A DNA stretch of 64,000 nucleotides from Kallipyga gabonensis (GTDB taxonomy: Bacteria; Bacillota; Clostridia; Tissierellales; Peptoniphilaceae), in NCBI RefSeq assembly GCF_001286805.1, contig NZ_CXYV01000002.1, forward strand, positions 868,001-932,000. Reading direction: 5' to 3'. Numbering within the stretch: the stretch's first letter is position 1; the number at the start of each line of letters is the position of its first letter. Below are positions 34,132-42,240 of the stretch, piece by piece. The position numbers and the translations under genes are program-made. Under the pieces are notes generated by a model. It made no database searches. It had not been told where the DNA came from and saw only the letters and a list, made by a program, of their open reading frames with translations.

Positions 34132-34899
34132 ATGAAAAAATGGATTTACCGGCTCATTGAGCTTGTTCTTCTTTGTGTCATTATCTTTTGTCTATGGAAG
34201 ATTGGATCCTATTTTCTTGGACGAAAAATTTCCGATGATTCTTTCACCGCCCTTGAAAGGATAGTGGAGGAGAGAAAGGACCAAGGAGGAGACCAAGGAA
34301 AAGAAGAAAAGAAACTAGACTATCAATCCATAATGAAAGACCTCCGGGAGAAGAACGAGGATGTGATCGCTTATCTTCAGGTTGAGGGTACAAAAATAAA
34401 CTATCCTGTAGTTCAAGCCAAAAATAATGACTACTATCTTCGTCGGGGATTGGATAAAAAATACTCCTTTCAGGGAATTCCCTATATGGATTACCGAAAC
34501 AACCCCAATCTTGAAGATCAAAATACCGTGATTTACGGTCATATGATGAATATTGGGAAGACTTCTATGTTTGGTTATTTTCAGGATTTTCTGGACCAGG
34601 CTTATACGGACGAATCCCCAAAAAACATTCAAATGATTACTGACCGTGGGGTATACCGATACCGAATGATTGCCATGACCTTCCTTCCGGAAGCTGCCGA
34701 TTATCGTAATCCTCAGATGAAGGAGAAAGAATTTTTGGACCATGTCAATCGGTTGATCAAGGGCTCGGAAGTGGATTTTCGTTATGGCCAAAGCATTTTA
34801 CCGAAAGATAAAATTCTGACCTTGTCCACCTGTACTCCTGATCAGGATGCTTCCCGACGGTTGGCTATCCTGGCCGTCCTCATTAATAAGGATGAGTAG
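34132..34899 (+). CDS. srtB: Class B sortase
   Basis: A 255-residue membrane-anchored cysteine transpeptidase that joins surface proteins to the cell wall. An N-terminal membrane helix (IYRLIELVLLCVIIFCLW) is followed by the sortase barrel. Catalytic residues are His137 in IYGHMM, Cys234 in TLSTCTPD and Arg242 or Arg243 in SRRLAILAVL. The INYPVVQAKNNDYYLRRGLD segment is typical of class B. No substrate or pilin gene with a sorting motif lies in the window. The start ATG 34132 has GAAGGAAAATCTG upstream. Confidence 0.92.
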   Translation: MKKWIYRLIELVLLCVIIFCLWKIGSYFLGRKISDDSFTALERIVEERKDQGGDQGKEEKKLDYQSIMKDLREKNEDVIAYLQVEGTKINYPVVQAKNNDYYLRRGLDKKYSFQGIPYMDYRNNPNLEDQNTVIYGHMMNIGKTSMFGYFQDFLDQAYTDESPKNIQMITDRGVYRYRMIAMTFLPEAADYRNPQMKEKEFLDHVNRLIKGSEVDFRYGQSILPKDKILTLSTCTPDQDASRRLAILAVLINKDE

Positions 34900-34918
34900 A
34901 TAGTGATCATTAAAAAAA

Positions 34919-34941
34919 GGCCCCGTTTTGGGGCTTTTTTC
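34919..34941 (+). terminator. Terminator after srtB
   Basis: GCCCC (34920-34924) pairs with GGGGC (34930-34934) across GTTTT, with seven As before and six Ts after. Confidence 0.88.
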
Positions 34942-34981
34942 TTTGGCCGGCCTATGAAGGCAAAGAAAAAGACAAAAGCAC

Positions 34982-35010
34982 TTGCATTTTTTCTTTCCTT
35001 TAGTTATGAT
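34982..35010 (+). promoter_or_regulatory. groESL promoter
   Basis: TTGCAT (34982-34987), a 17-base spacer and TATGAT (35005-35010), directly before the CIRCE element. Confidence 0.85.
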
Positions 35011-35021
35011 AGAGACGGTTG

Positions 35022-35048
35022 TTAGCACTCTATGATTATGAGTGATAG
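35022..35048. promoter_or_regulatory. CIRCE operator (HrcA binding site)
   Basis: TTAGCACTC (35022-35030), nine bases, then GAGTGATAG (35040-35048). The left arm is perfect; the right arm differs from GAGTGCTAA at two positions. The place just after the -10 box is typical for HrcA repression of chaperonin genes. hrcA is not in the window. Confidence 0.9.
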
Positions 35049-35088
35049 ATCATAAAAAGAAAAATAAAGCGTTTTGAAGGAGGCTTGT

Positions 35089-37031
<1,943 letters not shown>

Positions 37032-37058
37032 TTCATTAATCATCAATATCATGGGATT

Positions 37059-37088
37059 AAAAGCAGATCCATCGGGGTCTGCTTTTTT
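37059..37088 (+). terminator. Terminator after groEL
   Basis: AAAAGCAGATCC (37059-37070) pairs with GGGTCTGCTTTT (37075-37086) with one G-U pair and an ATCG loop, followed by Ts. Confidence 0.92.
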
Positions 37089-37120
37089 TCTTTTCAAAAA
37101 GCAAGAAATGGTTAACTGTC

Positions 37121-37147
37121 TCAAAGTGTCCCAAAGCGTCCCAAAGT
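37121..37147. repeat. Three tandem 10-bp repeats upstream of the ArpU-like gene
   Basis: TCAAAGTGTC, CCAAAGCGTC and CCAAAGTATA start at 37121, 37131 and 37141, an exact ten-base period sharing the core CAAAG. One copy per helical turn suggests a protein-binding site. The surrounding 37090-37326 region is AT-rich and holds no gene; CCCTC/GGAGGG at 37272-37290 could form a small hairpin. Confidence 0.55.
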
Positions 37148-37326
37148 ATACTAATATATTAAAAATCCATAGAAATCTCATAATTAAACACAAATTCAAG
37201 AAAAATAGAACAAAAATGAAGCACTTTGGTATTTATTTTTAACTCTAATCGTTTACAATAATAAGCACTAGCCCTCTATCTATTGGAGGGAAGGCCTCAT
37301 TGGATGAAACATAGAAAGGAATACTG

Positions 37327-37830
37327 ATGATAAATAATTCAAAAAACAGAAATCTAACCAGACGAGCCATTATTAAATTATTGCGGCAACATCAGTCCAA
37401 TGTAGAGAAGTATAGCCGTATCCGAAATGACCCCACTATCAGCGAATGGAAGTCGGATTTTATGATGAGAAAGGTCAGCGGTGGAATCGTCGCAGAAAAC
37501 TATGACCGGCTTCCGGGTCAACAAAGCCCAGGTTCTTCCATAGAAGAAACACTACTCTTGGAAAAGTCCAATGTTCTGGACCACATCCATCACATTGAGC
37601 TTCGAATCCAGGTGGTTCGGATTCTTCTATTATCCTTACGGGAAGAATATGTTCGTCTGGTTGAGCTCCGATACTTTAACCGCCTGCCGGTTGAGAAGGT
37701 CTGTGAGGCACTCTTTTGTTCCCGGTCCACTTTTTATCGTCGGCATGACCAGGTTTTAGAAGAGCTTACCGATGAATTTAATCGACTCTTTACCGAAGAA
37801 GATCGGGAGATTTTGATTGGCGGAAACTGA
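37327..37830 (+). CDS. ArpU/DUF1492-like sigma-70 region 4 protein
   Basis: A 167-residue protein with a C-terminal helix-turn-helix like sigma region 4: SLREEYVRLVELRYFNRLPV, then VCEALFCSRSTFYRRHDQVL. The N-terminal half is helical, with ILNxx-type pairs (HIHHIELRIQVVRILLLSL). Such proteins control late genes in Firmicutes phages, but a number are found outside phages. No phage structural gene is nearby, so it may be a stranded or domesticated regulator. The start ATG 37327 has GAAAGGA upstream. Confidence 0.68.
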   Translation: MINNSKNRNLTRRAIIKLLRQHQSNVEKYSRIRNDPTISEWKSDFMMRKVSGGIVAENYDRLPGQQSPGSSIEETLLLEKSNVLDHIHHIELRIQVVRILLLSLREEYVRLVELRYFNRLPVEKVCEALFCSRSTFYRRHDQVLEELTDEFNRLFTEEDREILIGGN

Positions 37831-37950
37831 TGAGGCCACTCTTTTCAGATGATACATAAAATACCATCAAAGAATAGACGAAAGCAGGAGGATCATTCTT
37901 GTCTGAAGTCTGATATGGTAAGATAGGTTTACTGAGAGGGAGGAGGGGTC

Positions 37951-38649
37951 ATGAAGATTTTGATGGTCAATTTGGATAAGGATATGATGAATGACCTGGC
38001 CTACAGCTTTGAAAAAGACGGATCGTTAACCTACATGGCTGAGGATATAGACAAGGCAAAAGTCCTGGCTGAAGAGGAAGAAGCGGATCTCGTTCTTTTA
38101 GCGGGAAGACAAAACGATAGTAGCTTTCTCCATTCGATTGAGCTTTTCAAAGAGGGTCATGGCTCCCTTGTCATCGTTTTATCTCAATCAACAGACCCAA
38201 AAGATGCTGTCCTGGCCTTGGAGTATGGAGCTGATGATTATATGAGAGCCCCCATTCATATCCTGGAACTTAAAGCGAGGATTCGTGCCCTTCAAAGAAA
38301 TCGTGAAAAAAATGGGGATCAGAAACCTCTTATTGTTAATATTCCGCCTCTGCATTTTCAACTGGTTGACCACGAGATTTCCTCCGGTGACCTAACCGTT
38401 GCCCTATCTGAGATGGATTTCCGCCTCCTCTATACCCTGGCTGATCAGGCAGGTCTTGCACTAAGCAGAGAGGATTTGGCGTCAAAGCTTTGGTCGGATC
38501 ATTCGCCCGGCAGGCTTCGTACAGTGGATGTCTATATTCGCCGATTGAGAGAAAAACTTTCCCGTTTAGGATTGGAAGACTTGGTAGAAACCCGGTGGAA
38601 AGAAGGCTATGTTTATAACAATGCGGATTGGGTTCGTCCGAATGAGTGA
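37951..38649 (+). CDS. OmpR-type regulator with a degenerate receiver domain
   Basis: A 232-residue protein: receiver-like domain (1-115) and a winged-helix DNA-binding domain (130-225; LSEMDFRLLYTLADQAGLAL, then RTVDVYIRRLREKLSRLG and RWKEGYVYN). In the receiver the acidic pair is replaced (ILMVNLDKD), the phosphate-accepting Asp position is Ala51 (DLVLLAGRQ), and the conserved Lys is Ala100 (DDYMRAPI). It therefore should not be phosphorylated in the normal way. No histidine kinase is adjacent. ATG 37951 follows GGGAGGAGGGG. An extended -10 (TGG TAAGAT, 37916-37924) may drive it. Confidence 0.85.
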   Translation: MKILMVNLDKDMMNDLAYSFEKDGSLTYMAEDIDKAKVLAEEEEADLVLLAGRQNDSSFLHSIELFKEGHGSLVIVLSQSTDPKDAVLALEYGADDYMRAPIHILELKARIRALQRNREKNGDQKPLIVNIPPLHFQLVDHEISSGDLTVALSEMDFRLLYTLADQAGLALSREDLASKLWSDHSPGRLRTVDVYIRRLREKLSRLGLEDLVETRWKEGYVYNNADWVRPNE

Positions 38650-38712
38650 TCAAATAGAACTTTTCGGTCCTTCTCTTTCGACCAGTTAAAAAATAAAAGA
38701 AAGGAGGCCCGG

Positions 38713-39414
38713 ATGACCATCCGACTCGATAAACTCTTGGCCAACGCCAGTGTAGGTTCACGTAAGGAAGTCGGTCTACTCATCAGAGAGGGACGGGTAG
38801 AGGTGGACGGGGTAGTAGTAGAAAAACCCGGAAAAAGAGTAGAAGAAGGAGCACGGTTATTAGTTGATGGGAAAGCCTTGGAAGCAAAGAAATATGTCTA
38901 TTATCTTCTCCATAAACCGGAAGGAGTGATCTCAGCAACAAGGGATCAGAACAAAACTGTCCTGGATGTCATCCGTCCTGAAGACTTCCGCAAAGGACTT
39001 TTTCCTGTGGGAAGGTTAGATAAGGATACGACCGGCCTCCTGCTTTTGACCAATAACGGGGACTTGGCCCATCGACTCTTATCTCCCAAAAGGGGGATAG
39101 AAAAAACGTATCTTGCCCGTGTAGACAAAGAACTCAGGGAAGAGGATGTTCAGGCTTTCAAAAAAGGATTTCTTCTGCTTCCGGAAAACATCATAACCCG
39201 GCCTGCAAAGCTGATTATCTTAGGAGACACCCTAGGACAAGTGACGATCACCGAAGGAAAGTACCACCAAGTCAAAAGAATGTTTGCCAAGGTGGGGAAA
39301 GAAGTCTTACAATTGAAGAGGATAGCCATGGGGCCCTTGCAGTTGGGAAATTTGGAAAAAGGTAGTTACCGCCCCTTGAGCGAGGAGGAAGTCGCTAAGC
39401 TTCAACAACTTTGA
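38713..39414 (+). CDS. rsuA: 16S rRNA pseudouridine synthase, RsuA family
   Basis: A 233-residue enzyme: N-terminal S4 RNA-binding domain (RLDKLLANASVGSRKEVGLLI) and a catalytic domain with the family motif GRLDKDTTGLLLLTNNG, where the Asp is catalytic, and a C-terminal EGKYHQVKRMF block. RsuA makes pseudouridine 516 in 16S rRNA; RluB/RluE-type targets in 23S rRNA cannot be excluded from sequence alone. ATG 38713 has AAAGGAGG upstream. Confidence 0.85.
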   Translation: MTIRLDKLLANASVGSRKEVGLLIREGRVEVDGVVVEKPGKRVEEGARLLVDGKALEAKKYVYYLLHKPEGVISATRDQNKTVLDVIRPEDFRKGLFPVGRLDKDTTGLLLLTNNGDLAHRLLSPKRGIEKTYLARVDKELREEDVQAFKKGFLLLPENIITRPAKLIILGDTLGQVTITEGKYHQVKRMFAKVGKEVLQLKRIAMGPLQLGNLEKGSYRPLSEEEVAKLQQL

Positions 39415-39471
39415 AGAATTTTGATTTTCTCCGAATCACTTGCCCGGGATAGAAATGAGAAGAGGACGTTC

Positions 39472-40029
39472 ATGAATTATTACATCGCCGATTGTCACTT
39501 CGGAGATGATCGAGTGATAGCCTATAGTCGTCGACCCTTTCAATCGCTTGAAGAGATGGATGAGGTTATGATAAAAAATTGGAATAAAGTAGTCGGGGAT
39601 TATGACGATGTATACATCGTTGGTGATCTCATTTCTCGATCAGAAAATCCTCTTTGCTATTTGGAAAAACTTAAGGGAAGGCTTCACCTGGTCTGTGGTA
39701 ATCACGATGGCTCCATGCTAAAGGATCCGGCATGTCGTGAACGCTTCGTTGAAGTGAGCGATTATCTGGTGGTAGAGGACCATAATCACCGCCTTGTTCT
39801 TTTTCATTATCCTCTTTTGGAATGGGACGGCTATTATTATGGAACCTGGCATCTCTACGGTCACATCCACAACCATCTGTCGGATAACCAGGAAAGAGCA
39901 AAGTGCCTCTTTAAGGCACTTAACTGCGGAGCGGATGTGGTTGGTTTCAAGCCTCGAACCTTTGATGAGTTGGTTGCCATCAATAAAAAAGACCGAGACC
40001 GGGAAAAGCGGCCGGAGGGGTCAGTTTAG
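39472..40029 (+). CDS. Small calcineurin-type metallophosphoesterase
   Basis: A 185-residue phosphoesterase. Metal ligands are visible as YIADCHFGDDRVI (DxH), YIVGDLISR (GD), CGNHDG (GNHD), LFHYPLLEW and LYGHIHNH (GHxH). Proteins of this size act on phosphodiesters or nucleotides; the substrate is unknown. The start ATG 39472 follows GAGAAGAGGA. Its stop codon overlaps the stop codon of the helicase gene on the other strand. Confidence 0.85.
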   Translation: MNYYIADCHFGDDRVIAYSRRPFQSLEEMDEVMIKNWNKVVGDYDDVYIVGDLISRSENPLCYLEKLKGRLHLVCGNHDGSMLKDPACRERFVEVSDYLVVEDHNHRLVLFHYPLLEWDGYYYGTWHLYGHIHNHLSDNQERAKCLFKALNCGADVVGFKPRTFDELVAINKKDRDREKRPEGSV

Positions 40030-41888
40030 GAAGGGGTTCGCCCCCGAACTTCGTCAATGAATTGGGAAACTTCCACCTTTCGTCCATTTATCTCCCGACG
40101 ACCGACCAAACGGAGTCGGTGTCGGGCACGAGTCATTCCAACGTAAAATAGTCGTCGTTCTTCTTCCAGCAGGCCGGAGCCGACCTGCCCTCTTTGGGCT
40201 AAGGCGGTTATGGAAGGAAACTCGTTCTGCATAAGATCGATTAACCATACACTGTCATATTCGAGACCCTTTGCACCGTGCACGGTGGAAAGGGTCAATT
40301 TCTTATCGACTCGATCAGATGCTTTGACCAGGCTTTGAATTTGGGGGAGTCGTCTTTCCAGGTCAGGAAGGGAGGAGAGGGGGCCGGCTATAGAAATCAG
40401 ACTTTCCATTACTCGGTCACCCGTATTGAGGGTTCTATTTCTCATCCGGGAACCCTCCTTCATATAATCGCCATAACCCAGATGGTCCCGAATTTCTTCC
40501 AAGGCTTGTCGAGGCCTGACTCTTCTGATTTGACCAAACCCGATATGGAGACGGTCTAATTTTTCCCGGTAAAAGGGATTTTGGGTACCATCAAGAAGGT
40601 CTAAACGGTCCAAAATGGGAATCATCGGATCCATGGACCGGATCTTTATCAGAAAGTCTTTCTTTAGAAAAGCGTTGAGCTTGTAATAGATTCTTTCAAA
40701 ACTGTTGAAATCAGTCGGGTCCATAGCAAAGTGGAAAATATCTATGACATCCTTTAACACGGGATGAGTAAAGAAACGCTCGTCATTTCCCTTTGCCTGA
40801 AAATCTATCTCCATCCGGTCAAGTCGATCAGCCAAGGCGATCATTGAAATATTGTTGCGAAAGAGAATGGCTCCATTACCCAGAGTTAGATCTTCTTGTA
40901 TTTTTTTGCTGACCAGGTCCAACTCCTTATCCAGATTGCTTTTGATGTAGACCCGGATTTTTTCCTCCCCTTCCTGCCTGGCTTGGGCCTCCTTTCGGTA
41001 ACGGTTTTTGTTTTCCCGGATGAGCCGGCTGGATACCGCCACAATATTAGGGGTAGATCGATAATTATCTTCCATTTTGATGATTTTCGCCAGAGGATAG
41101 GTCTCCTTAAAATGGAGTAAATAGAGGGGAGAGGCCCCGCGGAAGCCATAGATGGACTGGTCATCATCCGCTACCATGAGGAGGTTATTTTCGGGTTGGC
41201 AAATCCGCTGGATAATTTCCAATTGGACTCGTGAAGTGTCTTGTGCCTCATCAATCTGGAGGTAGGTAAAGCGACTTTGAAGAGCGTCTAAAATATCAGG
41301 TTCTCTTTCCAGTATTTCCAGGGTTCTTACCAACATATCATCAAAATCAATCAAATTCCTTTGACGTTTGAAATCTTCATAACGAGAAGAAATCTCTGAA
41401 AAATGGGGTAAACCCTCGCCGGTTTCCTTTATGAATGATTTGTAGGAAATCAGGGCATTTTTCAGGTAGCCATCTACCCGGAAAAAGTCATCCACCTCTC
41501 CCTCACGGGGAGGACGTCCTAAAAGATTTCGATAGATGGAAGAAATGAGATCATATTTGTTCCAGCATTTCGACCCCTCAATCAGGTTGATTTGGGCACC
41601 TTTCTTTCGTGCGAAAGCCTGGATAATCCGGAAGCAAAAGGCATGAATGGTGGAGAAAGTGAGGCCGGAGTTAGGCCCGTAGATCCGACTGAAGCGGCTT
41701 TCCAGGTCACTTGCCTGGAGTCGGGAGAAGGTGATGGTGGCAATCTCTTGAGCCGTAATGCCGGAGGCTAATAGACGATTGATTCGTTGGAGAAGGACCG
41801 TTGTTTTTCCGGCGCCCGGAACCGCAAGCACTAAGCAGGGACCTTTTTTATGGCCAATGACTGATTTTTGTGGTTCAGTAAATTCCAT
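40026..41888 (-). CDS. UvrD/PcrA-like superfamily 1 DNA helicase
   Basis: A 620-residue helicase with Walker A AVPGAGKTTVLLQRI, motif Ia/Ib ITFSRLQASDL and STIHAFCFRII, Walker B YLQIDEAQDTSRVQ, motif III NLLMVADDDQSIYGFRGA, motif IV-V EDNYRS and LSTVHGAKGLEYDSVWL, and motif VI EERRLFYVGMTRARHRL. It is shorter than PcrA (about 740 residues) and lacks the long C-terminal tail, so it is probably a second, accessory UvrD-type helicase. The start is ATG 41888 with AGGAGG upstream on the minus strand. Confidence 0.9.
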   Translation of the reverse strand: MEFTEPQKSVIGHKKGPCLVLAVPGAGKTTVLLQRINRLLASGITAQEIATITFSRLQASDLESRFSRIYGPNSGLTFSTIHAFCFRIIQAFARKKGAQINLIEGSKCWNKYDLISSIYRNLLGRPPREGEVDDFFRVDGYLKNALISYKSFIKETGEGLPHFSEISSRYEDFKRQRNLIDFDDMLVRTLEILEREPDILDALQSRFTYLQIDEAQDTSRVQLEIIQRICQPENNLLMVADDDQSIYGFRGASPLYLLHFKETYPLAKIIKMEDNYRSTPNIVAVSSRLIRENKNRYRKEAQARQEGEEKIRVYIKSNLDKELDLVSKKIQEDLTLGNGAILFRNNISMIALADRLDRMEIDFQAKGNDERFFTHPVLKDVIDIFHFAMDPTDFNSFERIYYKLNAFLKKDFLIKIRSMDPMIPILDRLDLLDGTQNPFYREKLDRLHIGFGQIRRVRPRQALEEIRDHLGYGDYMKEGSRMRNRTLNTGDRVMESLISIAGPLSSLPDLERRLPQIQSLVKASDRVDKKLTLSTVHGAKGLEYDSVWLIDLMQNEFPSITALAQRGQVGSGLLEEERRLFYVGMTRARHRLRLVGRREINGRKVEVSQFIDEVRGRTPS

Positions 41889-42069
41889 ACAACCTCCTCC
41901 ATTCCAAAAAGTCAGGATAAGACTCCGTGTAGGGAGCCTTGACTTCGGGTAGGTATATCTTACTCAAGAAGGGAAGGCACTGACAAGGGGCTGAAGTCGA
42001 ATGAGACGAAAGGGAATAGTTTTACTCCCGTAGAAGAGAGGGGAAAACAATAATTATTGATCAAAAACT

Positions 42070-42098
42070 TTGCATTTGATTGCCGGTTTTGTTAAACT
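42070..42098 (+). promoter_or_regulatory. Promoter of tRNA-Leu(CAA)
   Basis: TTGCAT (42070-42075), a 17-base spacer and TAAACT (42093-42098), eleven bases before the tRNA. Confidence 0.7.
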
Positions 42099-42108
42099 GA
42101 CTTGGTAA

Positions 42109-42193
42109 GCTGGTGTGTCGGAATTGGCAGACGAGACAGACTCAAAATCTGTTGCTGTTATGCAGCGTGTGGGTTCAAGTCCCACCACCAGCA
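42109..42193 (+). tRNA. tRNA-Leu, anticodon CAA
   Basis: An 85-base class II tRNA. Acceptor GCTGGTG (42109-42115) pairs with CACCAGC (42186-42192). The anticodon stem ACAGA/TCTGT encloses loop CTCAAAA, anticodon CAA, reading UUG. A long variable arm and the T-arm GTGGG-TTCAAGT-CCCAC are present. The CCA end is not encoded. Confidence 0.96.
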
Positions 42194-42197
42194 TGAA

Positions 42198-42228
42198 ACC
42201 ACGTCGGTTGACGTGGTATTTTTTTTTA
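42198..42228 (+). terminator. Terminator between tRNA-Leu(CAA) and polA
   Basis: ACCACGTC (42198-42205) pairs with GACGTGGT (42210-42217) with a GGTT loop and is followed by about ten Ts. It ends only 13 bases before the polA start. Confidence 0.92.
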
Positions 42229-42240
42229 TGAGGAGGAAGT

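Noticed and set aside
37100-37326. The CAAAG repeats as a possible CRISPR or phage attachment site
   Set aside because: Units are only ten bases without spacers, there are no cas or integrase genes, and no duplicated tRNA end is nearby.
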